Origin: Halomonas sp. M4R1S46
GTDB taxonomy: Bacteria > Pseudomonadota > Gammaproteobacteria > Pseudomonadales > Halomonadaceae
DNA: 64,000 nucleotides
Reading direction: 5' to 3'
NCBI RefSeq assembly: GCF_025725685.1
Contig: NZ_CP107008.1
Location: 4,092,001 to 4,156,000 of the forward strand
Part shown: piece by piece, positions 14,998-23,684 of the stretch
Layout: each line of letters opens with the position of its first letter
Position numbering within the stretch: the stretch's first letter is position 1
Translations under genes and position numbers: made by a program
The notes under the pieces: model-generated
Told to the model about the DNA's origin: nothing
The model's input: only the letters and a program-made list of their open reading frames with translations
The model's database searches: none

Positions 14998-17900
14998 TTA
15001 CCACTTGCCATAGGTCCCCTCCTTGAGCGCGTCATAGAGGTTCGCCGCGGTGTGCTCCTCGCCGTCGTAGATCACCGTCTCGTCGCCGGCCAGCTCGACG
15101 GTCTCGCCGTTCTCCAGCTCGAAGACGTAGGTGGTGTTCTTGAGGTCGCCCTCGCGCACCAGCACCCCCTGGAAGGCCTCGGGGTTGAAGCGGAAGGTGG
15201 TGCAGCCCTTGAGCTGGCTGTCGTAGGCGTCCAGGTACAGATCCTTGAAGTCCGCGAAGGGGAAGTCGGTGGGGACGTTCACCGTCTTGGAGATGGCCGA
15301 ATCGATCCAGGCCTGGGCCGCCGCCTGCACCGCCACATGCTGGCGCGGCGTCACGGCGTCGGCGGTGACGAAGTAGTCCGGCAGGTCGCTCTCCACGGCG
15401 TCGGGAGCGACGAAGTGCCGATAGGCCGCCAGCTCGAAGGACACGACCTCGACCTGCTCCTTGGTCTTCCGGCCCGCTCGGATGACGTTGCGGAAGTAGC
15501 GGTGCGAGAAGGAAGGCTCGATGCCGTTGGAGGCATTGTTGCCCAGCGACAGCGAGATGGTGCCGGTGGGCGCGATGGAGCTGTGGTGGGTGAAGCGGGC
15601 GCCGTGCTCGGCGAGGGCGGCCACCAGTTCCGGCTCCACCTCGGCGATCTTCTGCATGTAGCGGCTGTAGCGAGCGTGCAGGAGACGCCCGGGCACGCGA
15701 TCGCCCACCTCATAGCCGTCTTGCGCCAGCTCCGGCCGCTCGCGCAGCATCTTCGGGGTGATGGCGAAGTCCTCGGCAAGGATCGGCGCCATGCCCTTCT
15801 CCCGGGAGAGTTCGAGGGCCTGCTTCCAGCCTTCGACGGCCATCACCCGGCTGACCTCCTCGGTGAAGGCCAGCGACTCCGGGGAGCCATAGGGCAACTT
15901 GAGCATGGTCAGCGCCGAACCCAGCCCCAGGAAGCCCATGCCGTGGCGGCGCTTGGCCTCGATCTCGCGGCGCTGGCCCTCCAGCGGCAGGCCGCTGAGC
16001 TCCACCACGTCGTCGAGCATGCGGGTGAAGATGGCCACCACCTGGCGGTAGCGGTCCCAGTCGAAACGCGGCGTGTCACCGAAGGGATCGAGGACGAAGC
16101 GGGTCAGGTTCACCGAGCCCAGCAGGCAGGCGCCTTCCGGCGGAAGCGGTTGTTCGCCACAATTACCAGTTACTAATCCATTAAATATTAAATTATTTTT
16201 ATCTTTTTGCGTGGTGTCGAAGACGGCCTCGCGCCCCACATACTCAATGGCTGCCACCTCCGCCATGTATGACGCTTTCACAGCAGAGGAGCGCATATCG
16301 TGCCACTCTTGGTATTCCTGATTCTTGGCGTCGCTCAGAAAGCCGATTTCCTGCATGAAGCGATCCCGGGATTCGGACCCGATCAGCAACTCATGGTCGG
16401 CCTTGCAGTGATACTCACGCTTACCTCCGTGCCCATCCGGCAACACCCTCTTGCCTGCATCACGGCGCTTCAGGATCCGACAGAAAATGCCGAGATTACT
16501 CAGCAATGCCTGTACTTCCTTGAGCAGCTTCGGCTCACTGGATGCCAGACGAATCGTGCAATAGGCATTCTGGTCGTCACGCTGTACGGTCCCATCTGCC
16601 TGAAACAGCCCGCGTAGATAGCCCTTGACGCAGGCCTCGGTGCCCCGCCAGACCACTTCGGGGACCCGGAGCTTGGTCTCCCGAGTAAAGCCGTAATGGG
16701 CCAGCAGGCGCGCCAGGATCACCGAGCGAATGAAGACATGATGTCGTTCGGCAACGGCGACCGGCGCCACCTGGTATCGACGCGAGGTCCTGGCGGAGTG
16801 AGCGATCAGCTCGTTGATATACTCGGCCGTGATATCGGCCAGCGTCCGGTCATCCCCCCAGAAGTTGACGATCACCGCCTCATGGTCATTGCCACGGTGC
16901 GTGAAGTGGCCATCGCCGGCGATCAATCCCAGCAGGGTACCCAGCCGCTCATCACCCTGGTCACCGAACTGGCCCTTGCCGGACTGTACCCATACGCTAT
17001 CGCCCACCTGCAGTTCCTTGAGAGGAATCTTGCCACGCCGGGTATAGAAGTCGTGCCACTCGGTGGCCTTGACCTCGTAGCCCTCACGGGTCGTGACCCG
17101 ATAGACATCCGCCTGCCTCGCGGTCATGAAGGCCGGCACGGCCGGGCGGGTCTCGACGCCTCGCTCGCCAGTACGCAATGCTCGCTTGTCGACCGTCACC
17201 TGCAGCTCATCGCCTCGCCGATAGAGGTCGCCAACGGGCACCATGCCGAACTGGGTATGCAACCGGGTATCCGCCGTCACGCAGGGGTTGGTGGCGCGGA
17301 TCTCCTCGCAGAACCAGTTGTTGTTCATGCGGTTGACCTGGTCGATCAGGATGAAGCCCGGCTCGGCGAAGTCGTAGGTCGAGCGCATGATGGTGTCCCA
17401 CAGCTCGCGGGCCCGGATCACCTCGACGATGCGGCTGGCCACCCGTCCCTGGTCGTCGACGGTGTAGCCGTCCTCGATCACCGGCCAGTCACGGTAGACC
17501 AGTTCGTCCTCGTCGACGTCCTCCTTCTCTCCCGGGTGCAGGGGAAAGGCCAGGGGCCAGTCGGCATCGGCGCGCACCGCCTCCATGAACTCGTCGGTGA
17601 TCAGCAGGCTCAGGTTGAACTGGCGCAGGCGGCCGGCCTCGCGCTTGGCCTCGATGAAGGCCCGAACGTCCGGATGGCCGACGTCGAAGGTCGCCATCTG
17701 GGCGCCGCGACGGCCGCCCGCCGAGGCTACCGTGAAGCACATCTTGTCGTAGATATCCATGAACGCCAGGGGGCCGTTGGTGCCGGCGCCGGCCCCGAAA
17801 ACGAAGGCGCCCTTGTGGCGCAGGGTGGAAAATTCGTAGCCGATTCCCGCCCCGCTCTTCAACGTCATCCCGGCATCCACCACGGCTTCCAGGATGTCGC

Positions 17901-18231
17901 GCATGGAGTCGCGGATGGTCCGCGAGACCGTGCAGTTGATCAGGCTGACCTCGGGCTTGATGTGCTCGGCCCCAGCGTTGGCGACGATGCGCCCGGCGGG
18001 AATGGCGCCGTTGTCCAGGGCCCAGCGGAACTTCGGCAGCCAGGTGTCGGCCGCCTCGCCTTCCACCGCCGCCAGGGCGCGGGCCACCCGCTCGCGGGTG
18101 GCGGCCGGATCCGCGTCCACGGGCCGGCCATGTCGGTCCTTGAGCCGATACTTGGCATCCCAGATATCCCGGGAAGGGGCCTGAAGCGGTACCTCGTCGG
18201 CGGAGGTGACGGCCTTGGCGGGTGTTCGCAT
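14998..18231 (-). CDS. nrdJa: Adenosylcobalamin-dependent (class II) ribonucleotide reductase NrdJa, intein-containing
   Basis: Makes deoxyribonucleotides without needing oxygen, using coenzyme B12 to form a thiyl radical. The 1077-residue precursor splits into an N-extein (1-316), a 374-residue intein (317-690) and a C-extein (691-1077), giving a mature 703-residue protein. The first C-extein residue is the C of NP-CGEQPL, the thiyl-radical cysteine. Downstream are EGACLLGSVNL and PTGTISL, typical of NrdJ. GGAGAG precedes the ATG. ubiT lies 33 bp upstream in the same direction and nrdJb downstream. No B12 riboswitch was seen in the upstream region. Confidence 0.93.
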   Translation of the reverse strand: MRTPAKAVTSADEVPLQAPSRDIWDAKYRLKDRHGRPVDADPAATRERVARALAAVEGEAADTWLPKFRWALDNGAIPAGRIVANAGAEHIKPEVSLINCTVSRTIRDSMRDILEAVVDAGMTLKSGAGIGYEFSTLRHKGAFVFGAGAGTNGPLAFMDIYDKMCFTVASAGGRRGAQMATFDVGHPDVRAFIEAKREAGRLRQFNLSLLITDEFMEAVRADADWPLAFPLHPGEKEDVDEDELVYRDWPVIEDGYTVDDQGRVASRIVEVIRARELWDTIMRSTYDFAEPGFILIDQVNRMNNNWFCEEIRATNPCVTADTRLHTQFGMVPVGDLYRRGDELQVTVDKRALRTGERGVETRPAVPAFMTARQADVYRVTTREGYEVKATEWHDFYTRRGKIPLKELQVGDSVWVQSGKGQFGDQGDERLGTLLGLIAGDGHFTHRGNDHEAVIVNFWGDDRTLADITAEYINELIAHSARTSRRYQVAPVAVAERHHVFIRSVILARLLAHYGFTRETKLRVPEVVWRGTEACVKGYLRGLFQADGTVQRDDQNAYCTIRLASSEPKLLKEVQALLSNLGIFCRILKRRDAGKRVLPDGHGGKREYHCKADHELLIGSESRDRFMQEIGFLSDAKNQEYQEWHDMRSSAVKASYMAEVAAIEYVGREAVFDTTQKDKNNLIFNGLVTGNCGEQPLPPEGACLLGSVNLTRFVLDPFGDTPRFDWDRYRQVVAIFTRMLDDVVELSGLPLEGQRREIEAKRRHGMGFLGLGSALTMLKLPYGSPESLAFTEEVSRVMAVEGWKQALELSREKGMAPILAEDFAITPKMLRERPELAQDGYEVGDRVPGRLLHARYSRYMQKIAEVEPELVAALAEHGARFTHHSSIAPTGTISLSLGNNASNGIEPSFSHRYFRNVIRAGRKTKEQVEVVSFELAAYRHFVAPDAVESDLPDYFVTADAVTPRQHVAVQAAAQAWIDSAISKTVNVPTDFPFADFKDLYLDAYDSQLKGCTTFRFNPEAFQGVLVREGDLKNTTYVFELENGETVELAGDETVIYDGEEHTAANLYDALKEGTYGKW
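16162..17283 (-). other. Intein with LAGLIDADG homing endonuclease, inside nrdJa
   Basis: Begins at C317 (CVTADTRL) and ends at N690 (NGLVTGN) before C691. Splicing block B is visible (KATEWH). The homing endonuclease has two LAGLIDADG helices, LLGLIAGDGH and LRGLFQADGT, with acidic residues kept, so it may be active. Block F/G is VFDTTQKDKNNLIFNGLVTG, with glycine in place of the usual penultimate histidine, a variant seen in some active inteins. The 3' part (about 16168-16210) is strikingly AT-rich against its host gene, a sign of horizontal origin. Confidence 0.93.
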
Positions 18232-18264
18232 GCGAGCTCTCCAGTCGGTCTCGGTGAGGGATGG

Positions 18265-18738
18265 TCAGTGATCACGGCGCACGAGCCGCTCCAGGGTCGC
18301 CAGGCCATCGCCCAGCCGCCCCTGGGCCAGGCCTTCCTCGCGGCCGTCGAGCAGGTTCTTGACCATCAGGCCAAGCTCGGTATCGCCCTCGAGGGACAGG
18401 CGCCGCTGGAAGAACAGGCTGTCCGGGTCCTCGCGGCGGGTGGCGAGACACAGGAACTCGCGCCAGCCGCCGCGGATGGTGGCCTCGCCGGCCGCCTCGG
18501 AGAGCACCAGTCGCCGCCCCGACAGGCTCAGGGTGAGGATCAGGCCCAGATCGGCGATGACCAGGCTGACCCGTCGCCCCGCCAGGGCATCGAATTCCCC
18601 TTCGGCCAGGGGCTCGGCGAAGGTGCGATTGAGCAGGGACTCGACGAGGGGCCGCTGGAGCGCAACGGGCATCCTCGGTGCGATGGCCTGCGCCAGCCGA
18701 CGCGGCGCAGGTGGAAGGGGCAGCGAGGGGAACGGCAT
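18265..18738 (-). CDS. ubiT: Ubiquinone anaerobic biosynthesis accessory factor UbiT (SCP2 domain)
   Basis: 157-residue lipid-binding SCP2-domain protein. UbiT works with UbiU and UbiV in O2-independent ubiquinone synthesis, probably presenting lipid intermediates. The N-terminal proline-rich helix and the segment VSLVIADLGLILTLSLSGRR, followed by GDTELGLMVKNLLD, match this family. The start has AGGAG upstream. It is the first gene of ubiT-nrdJa-nrdJb behind an Anr-type box, so quinone and DNA-precursor synthesis are coordinated for anaerobic growth. Confidence 0.88.
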   Translation of the reverse strand: MPFPSLPLPPAPRRLAQAIAPRMPVALQRPLVESLLNRTFAEPLAEGEFDALAGRRVSLVIADLGLILTLSLSGRRLVLSEAAGEATIRGGWREFLCLATRREDPDSLFFQRRLSLEGDTELGLMVKNLLDGREEGLAQGRLGDGLATLERLVRRDH

Positions 18739-18795
18739 GGCAACTCTCCTGTGACGACCGATCGCCCATCCTAGGCATCGTGGCCCGCGGCTGCC

Positions 18796-18809
18796 GTGAC
18801 CTGCATCAA
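18796..18809 (-). promoter_or_regulatory. FNR/Anr-type box of ubiT-nrdJ
   Basis: Minus-strand reading TTGAT-GCAG-GTCAC, centred about 64 bp before the ubiT start, the same spacing as the ubiU box. Confidence 0.62.
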
Positions 18810-18951
18810 GCCACGACCGACTCGCCAGGCCAACGCCTATCTACCATATATAGCTCAATTCACGCCGCCATACACAGCATCTTGTTCCGTTGGTGGCCCT
18901 GCCCCGCCTGCCGCCGTCGGCTACCGAGCGCGATGCCGCGCCCCCGGAAAC

Positions 18952-18983
18952 GAAACGCGCCCGGCGGATGCCGGGCGCGTTTC
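18952..18983 (-). terminator. Terminator of the Gly-rich secreted protein gene
   Basis: A perfect 14-bp stem (GAAACGCGCCCGGC and complement) with a 4-base loop, 31 bp past the stop codon of the minus-strand gene. Confidence 0.75.
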
Positions 18984-19014
18984 AGGACATGGAGTACGTG
19001 GCAGATACCGAGGC

Positions 19015-19809
19015 TCAGCGATCGCCTCCGAAACCACCGCCGAAGCCGCCGCCGCGGCCTCCCAGGCCACCACCTCCCAGGCCGCCGCCGCCGGAGCCGC
19101 TGCCGGTGCCACCGGCACCGCCACTACCTCCCGCAGAGCCGCCATCTCCGCCACCGGAGCCAGAACCACCGTCGGAGCCGCCGCCGTCACCACCACCGGC
19201 GTCGCCGCCGCTGCCATCGCCGGAGCCGCCGGCACCGCCGCCATCGCCCGCGGAACCGCCATCGCCGCCACCGGAGCCGGAACCGCCGCCGCCATCACCG
19301 CCGCCATCGGAGCCGCCGCCGTCACCACCACCGGGACCGCCGCCGCCATCACCGCCGCCATCGGAGCCGCCGCCGTCACCACCACCGGGACCGCCGCCAC
19401 CATCGGAGCCCCCGCCACCGTCACTGTCGCCGGCGTCATCACCGCCATCATCACCCGCGTCATCACCGTTGCCGTCATCGGCGCTGTCATCGTTGCTGGG
19501 TGGCCCCAGCGCGACAGCGCTCAAGAAGCGAAACCCATCGCACCCCTCGAGGAAGCCGGCGCCACAGCCCCCGCCCCCGCCACCCGCCGCGGTCGGGGGC
19601 AGGTCGTCCAGGAGTTCGGCCAGTTCCTGGTCCGACAGCCCTTCCTCCCCGGTCGTCCCGGGTGTCAGGGTATCGTTCGCGACCCCCGCCATCTCATCCT
19701 CAGACAAGGCGGGGCCCATACCGGTACCCGAGGCCGACTGAGCCAGGGCGCCGGACGCCGACACACACCCCATCGCGATCACCAAGGCAGCCAACTTGAA
19801 GCGTTGCAT
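19015..19809 (-). CDS. Secreted Gly/Asp-rich low-complexity protein
   Basis: 264 residues. A signal peptide (MQRFKLAALVIAMGCVSASG then ALAQS) precedes a short acidic segment (LSDQELAELLDDLP), a few cysteines (GGCGAGFLEGC) and about 150 residues of Gly/Asp/Ser repeats such as GGGDGGGSDGGG. The ATG at 19809 has GGGAGGGGG upstream. Low-complexity acidic glycine-rich tracts can bind calcium or form flexible surface material, but no defined domain is visible. The opposite-strand proline-rich frame lacks a start signal, so I favour this strand. A terminator follows. Confidence 0.72.
   Translation of the reverse strand: MQRFKLAALVIAMGCVSASGALAQSASGTGMGPALSEDEMAGVANDTLTPGTTGEEGLSDQELAELLDDLPPTAAGGGGGGCGAGFLEGCDGFRFLSAVALGPPSNDDSADDGNGDDAGDDGGDDAGDSDGGGGSDGGGGPGGGDGGGSDGGGDGGGGPGGGDGGGSDGGGDGGGGSGSGGGDGGSAGDGGGAGGSGDGSGGDAGGGDGGGSDGGSGSGGGDGGSAGGSGGAGGTGSGSGGGGLGGGGLGGRGGGFGGGFGGDR
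19285..19392. repeat. Perfect 54-bp tandem duplication in the Gly-rich gene
   Basis: Two identical 54-bp units (19285-19338 and 19339-19392) encode an 18-residue Gly/Asp/Ser repeat. Exact identity implies recent expansion by slippage or unequal recombination. Confidence 0.85.
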
Positions 19810-20016
19810 AGCTACCCCCTCCCTTGCTCCCATACCGCTGATTGATTGGACGAACGCACACAAATAAACATTTTGTTACACGCAATCTCAGCATCGTTCC
19901 CGACGGCGAGCTTCACCATCGGAAGAACCCCTGAATATTCTCCCCACTAGAAGAAGGAAAGGATCAGCGCTAAGAAGCAGGAAACTGAGACCGGGCACGA
20001 CGACGGGCACGGCAGC

Positions 20017-20039
20017 GCCCGCCAGGCCCCATGGCGGGC
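20017..20039 (-). terminator. Terminator hairpin after hemN
   Basis: GCCCGCCA and TGGCGGGC around a 7-base loop, 40 bp past the hemN stop codon on the minus strand. Confidence 0.6.
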
Positions 20040-20078
20040 AAGGCCCCGCGTCCTGGGCGAGTCGGCGAGGCAAGCGGG

Positions 20079-21464
20079 TTAGACGGTGCGCGAGTGGCGT
20101 CCCGCGCTGCGGGCCAGGTAGGCATCGAAGGCCATGGCGACATTGCGCATCATCAGGCGCCCGGCGGGCAGCACCTCGATGGCCTGCTCGGTGAGGACGA
20201 TCAGGCCATCCGCCTGCATCTCGGCCAGCGCGTCCAGGGCCTCGGCGAAATAGGTCCGAAAGACGATGCCGTGGTCGGCCTCGATCGCGGCGACATCGAT
20301 CCGCCCGTGACACATCAGGGCGTTGATCACGTCTCGGCGCAGCACGTCGTCGGCATTCAGGCGATAGCCGCGCATCACCGGCAGCCGTCCCGCCTCGAGC
20401 CGTGCCTGGTACTGGGCGGTCTCCTTGACGTTCTGGCTATAGCTGTCGCCCACCTTGCCGATCGCGGTGTTCCCCAGGCCGATCAGGTCGCAGTCGGCGT
20501 GGGTGGAGTAGCCCTGGAAGTTGCGCTGCAGGGTGCCGTTCTCCCTGGCCAGGGAGAGCTCGTCCTCGGGCAGGGCGAAGTGGTCCATGCCGATATAGAC
20601 GTAGCCGGCCCCGGTGAGGCGGCGGATGATCAGCTCCAGCAGCTCGAGCTTGCGCTCCGGCGGCGGCATGTCCTCGGGGCGGATCAGCCGCTGGGCCTTG
20701 AACAGCTCCGGCAGGTGAGCATAGCTGTAGGTGGCGATGCGATCCGGGCGCAGGGCGATGATCTTGTCCAGGGTGGCGTCGAAGCTCGTCACCGTCTGCA
20801 GCGGCAGGCCGTAGATCAGGTCGACGCTCATCGACTGGAAGCCGGCCTCGCGGGCCGCCTCGACCAGGCCGACCACCTGGGCCTCGCTCTGCACCCGGTT
20901 GACCGCCTCCTGGACGTGGGGATCGAAGTCCTGCACGCCGAAGCTCAGGCGATTGAACCCCAGCGCGCGGAGCTCATGAATCTGCGCCGGCGTCACGGTG
21001 CGCGGGTCCACTTCCAGGGAGAACTCCCGAGCGTCGGGTGCGGCGAAGTGGAAGGCCGCGTCGAGGGCCGCCATCAGCTCGCCGAGCTGGGCATTGCTCA
21101 GGTAGGTCGGGGTGCCGCCGCCCAGGTGCAGCTGGGTCATGCGCCGCGACTCGTCGAACAGCGCCCCCTGCAGCGCGATCTCGCGCTTGAGCCAGGCCAG
21201 GTACTCCGCGGCCCGCTCGCGGTTGTGGGTGATGATCTTGTTGCAGGCGCAGTAGTAGCAGAGGCTCTCGCAGAAGGGGATGTGCACATACGCCGAGAGC
21301 GGCTTGGGCTCGGCGAGCCGGTTGCTGCGCTCGGCGGCGGCGCGATAGTCGTCCTCGGCGAAGGCCGCCTGGAACTGCGGTGCCGTGGGATAGGAGGTGT
21401 AGCGCGGCCCCGGCCGGTCGTACTTCTCGACCAGGGAGCGGTTGAAGGGCAGCTTGTCGTGCAT
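20079..21464 (-). CDS. hemN: Oxygen-independent coproporphyrinogen III oxidase
   Basis: Radical-SAM enzyme that decarboxylates coproporphyrinogen III to protoporphyrinogen IX for heme when O2 is scarce. 461 residues; C65, C69 and C72 in HIPFCESLCYYCACNK bind the 4Fe-4S cluster, and the GGGTPT SAM motif follows (HLGGGTPTYL). Length matches true HemN rather than HemW. An Anr-type box lies about 100 bp upstream. It is divergent from nsrR. It supplies heme for NorB/C, Hmp and the anaerobic respiratory chain. Confidence 0.96.
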   Translation of the reverse strand: MHDKLPFNRSLVEKYDRPGPRYTSYPTAPQFQAAFAEDDYRAAAERSNRLAEPKPLSAYVHIPFCESLCYYCACNKIITHNRERAAEYLAWLKREIALQGALFDESRRMTQLHLGGGTPTYLSNAQLGELMAALDAAFHFAAPDAREFSLEVDPRTVTPAQIHELRALGFNRLSFGVQDFDPHVQEAVNRVQSEAQVVGLVEAAREAGFQSMSVDLIYGLPLQTVTSFDATLDKIIALRPDRIATYSYAHLPELFKAQRLIRPEDMPPPERKLELLELIIRRLTGAGYVYIGMDHFALPEDELSLARENGTLQRNFQGYSTHADCDLIGLGNTAIGKVGDSYSQNVKETAQYQARLEAGRLPVMRGYRLNADDVLRRDVINALMCHGRIDVAAIEADHGIVFRTYFAEALDALAEMQADGLIVLTEQAIEVLPAGRLMMRNVAMAFDAYLARSAGRHSRTV

Positions 21465-21565
21465 GATCGCTCGGTGCCTCGGGAAAGCCTGGGCGGCCGG
21501 ACCGCCGCCGGATGGCGCCAGTATGCCACCGGCGCCGACGGGCGTCGGTACCCTTCACGAGGTAG

Positions 21566-21579
21566 CTGATCCAGGTCAA
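21566..21579 (-). promoter_or_regulatory. FNR/Anr-type box of hemN
   Basis: Minus-strand reading TTGAC-CTGG-ATCAG, centred about 108 bp before the hemN start codon, in the hemN/nsrR divergent region. Confidence 0.65.
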
Positions 21580-21618
21580 TTGGAGGTAGTCGCCGCGGGG
21601 GACGCCCAAAAAAGCCTC

Positions 21619-21624
21619 TATAAT
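21619..21624 (+). promoter_or_regulatory. Candidate nsrR -10 element
   Basis: A consensus TATAAT in an AT-rich patch 130 bp before nsrR. The -35 hexamer is not clear, so this is tentative. Confidence 0.35.
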
Positions 21625-21753
21625 ATTGCTTATCATCGCTGCCCCGATCGCCACACGCCGGGGGCGTCAACGCCGCCACGATGGTAGAGTCGGCAGCGAC
21701 ACACACGATTCACCCGCCGGGCACGCCTCGCCGCCTGTCGACCAGGAAGCCAC

Positions 21754-22215
21754 ATGCACCTGACCCGCTATACCGATTACTCGCTGCGCGTGCTGATCTA
21801 CCTCGCCGTCAAGGGCGAGCAGCGCTCGACCATCACCGAGATCGCCGACCGCTTCGCCATCTCCCGCAATCACCTGATGAAGGTGGTTCAGGAGCTGAAC
21901 CATCGCGGCTATATCACGGCCATTCGCGGCAAGCATGGCGGGCTGCTGCTGAAGCGGGCACCGGAGTCCATCACCCTGGGGGCCCTGGTGCGCGACACCG
22001 AACGTGACCTCGACCTGGTGGAGTGCTTCGGCGACGACAACGAGTGCCTGATCACCCCGTCCTGCCGGCTCAAGCCGATCCTCGCCGAGGCCCTGGGGGC
22101 CTTCCTCGCCGTCCTCGATCGCTACACCCTGGCCGATATGCTGGGCCCCCAGCGCAGCGGGCTGATCCAGCTGCTGCAGATCGAGGACCCGGACCCGCCG
22201 GCCGCTCAGGCATAG
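21754..22215 (+). CDS. nsrR: Nitric-oxide-sensing repressor NsrR (Rrf2 family)
   Basis: 153 residues. The N-terminal winged helix begins MHLTRYTDYSLRVLIYLAV, with recognition region ISRNHLMKVVQELN and wing RGKHGGLLL. Cluster-binding cysteines C91, C98 and C104 (ECFGDDNECLITPSC) match NsrR; its Fe-S cluster is destroyed by NO, releasing target genes. Three NsrR-like operators in the window (2133, 4949, 8402) give likely targets. Its 3' end overlaps the convergent histidine kinase gene by 10 bp. Confidence 0.95.
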   Translation: MHLTRYTDYSLRVLIYLAVKGEQRSTITEIADRFAISRNHLMKVVQELNHRGYITAIRGKHGGLLLKRAPESITLGALVRDTERDLDLVECFGDDNECLITPSCRLKPILAEALGAFLAVLDRYTLADMLGPQRSGLIQLLQIEDPDPPAAQA

Positions 22216-23684
22216 GGCAGCAGCAGGCTGACCCGGGTGCCCTCCCCCTGGCGGCTGTCGATGGTCAGGGTGGTGCCGTGGCGCTCGCAGATCTCGCGCA
22301 CGATGGACAGCCCCAGTCCCGAGCCCTCCCCCCGCGCCGGGCTGCCCCGGGTGCGATAGAACCGCTGGGTCACCAGCGGCACCTCCTCGGCGGCGATCCC
22401 GATTCCGCTGTCGACCACCGCCAGCCCGACACCCTCGGCCAGCGCCTCGAGCTCGAGCCTGACCCGCCCCCCGGCAGGGGTCGCATGCAGGGCGTTCTCG
22501 ACCAGGTTCGACAGGGCACGATCGATCAGGCCGAGATCCGCCTCGACCCAGGGCAACGAAGGCTCCCCGATCACCTCGAGGACGACGCCCGACTGGCGGG
22601 CCTGGTGCTGGAACTTGCCGACGATGTCGTGGGCGAGCTCTGCCAGCGAGAACGGCTCGCACTGCAGCGGCCGGTCGTAGGCATCGAGCCGGGCCTGGGT
22701 CGACAGCTGCCGGGCCAGCCACGTCAGGCGGTCGGCGTTGTCGAGGATCGCCCCCAGCGCCCGTCGCCGCTCCCCGGGAGGCGCCTCCTCGCGCGCCAGC
22801 AGCTGCTCGGCATAGCCGCGCAGCGAGGTCAGCGGGGTGCGAAAGTCATGGGACAGGTTGGCGACCAGTTCGCGTCGCTGGCGATCGGTCTCGCGCAGGG
22901 CCTCGAGCTGGGCCTCGATGGTCCCCGCCATGTCGTTGAAGGCCCTCCCCAGGCGGCCGATCTCGTCGTCCCGGGATACGGCGACGCGCTCGCCGTAGTC
23001 GCCCTCGGCGAAGCGCTGCACCGCCGTGGTCAGCTGCGAGAAGCGCCGCGTCAGCAGGGCGAACCAGACCAGGCCGAAGACGCCCGAGATCAGCAGCGCC
23101 AGCAGGCCGGCGGCGACCAGGGTGCGGGTGATCGAGCTGGTGCGCAGCATGGCGACCATGGAGGCGTGGCTGGCACTGTTGAGGTCGGCGTAGAGGTAGC
23201 CGGGCCGGCGGGCCTCGCCATGGGTGATCCGCGCCACGGAGAAGATCCCGGGCCGCCCGCCGCAGGGCGAGGCGGCCAGCACCGGCAGCATGGGAGCCTC
23301 GCCGAGCAGGGCCTCCAGAGCGCCGCGCTCCACCCGGCGCCCCAGGCCACAGGCCGACTCGCTGAAGTCGGCGATCACCGCGCCCTCGGCGTCGAGCACG
23401 TACAGCGACAGCGAGGGATTGATCGAGACGATGTGCCGGGCGATTTCCCGGGCGGCGTCACTGTCGGCGCCGGCCTGCAGCCCCGGGCGCATGACGCGGG
23501 CGAGGTTGTCGGCGAGATCGATCGCCTGGCGCTGCTGGAACTCGCGCCCCAGCTGGTCGAACTGGCTGAGGGCGATCCAGGCGGCGGCCACCGACAGCAG
23601 CAGCAGGCTGGTCAGGTAGACCACGGCGATGCGCGCATAGAGGCTGCGTCCCAGGCGCCCGACGCGCCGCAGCAGGGCGCTCAT
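22206..23684 (-). CDS. Sensor histidine kinase
   Basis: 492 residues. Two membrane helices (about 16-38 and 187-209) enclose a periplasmic sensor of roughly 150 residues, followed by HAMP, a HisKA box with phospho-acceptor H279 (NLSHDFRTPLTS), and an ATPase domain (NLVENALHATPAGG, DSGIGIAAEE, GEGSGLGLSIV). The start overlaps the response regulator stop by 4 bp, so I do not use the longer frame to 23735. The periplasmic domain has two cysteines (ACGLG, SPCGG) that could be redox-active. With its regulator it lies divergent from the Met-rich peptide/molybdoenzyme operon, the probable target. Confidence 0.92.
   Translation of the reverse strand: MSALLRRVGRLGRSLYARIAVVYLTSLLLLSVAAAWIALSQFDQLGREFQQRQAIDLADNLARVMRPGLQAGADSDAAREIARHIVSINPSLSLYVLDAEGAVIADFSESACGLGRRVERGALEALLGEAPMLPVLAASPCGGRPGIFSVARITHGEARRPGYLYADLNSASHASMVAMLRTSSITRTLVAAGLLALLISGVFGLVWFALLTRRFSQLTTAVQRFAEGDYGERVAVSRDDEIGRLGRAFNDMAGTIEAQLEALRETDRQRRELVANLSHDFRTPLTSLRGYAEQLLAREEAPPGERRRALGAILDNADRLTWLARQLSTQARLDAYDRPLQCEPFSLAELAHDIVGKFQHQARQSGVVLEVIGEPSLPWVEADLGLIDRALSNLVENALHATPAGGRVRLELEALAEGVGLAVVDSGIGIAAEEVPLVTQRFYRTRGSPARGEGSGLGLSIVREICERHGTTLTIDSRQGEGTRVSLLLPYA

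Noticed and set aside
18232..18800. Possible B12 riboswitch before ubiT-nrdJ
   Set aside because: The region between nrdJa, ubiT and the Anr box is too short and lacks a recognisable B12-box.
19015..19500. CRISPR-like tandem repeats
   Set aside because: Repeats are contiguous coding Gly/Asp codons without unique spacers; no cas genes occur in the window.
18890..19741. Proline-rich plus-strand frame opposite the Gly-rich gene
   Set aside because: No signal peptide or ribosome-binding site; the minus-strand frame has both and ends at a strong terminator.
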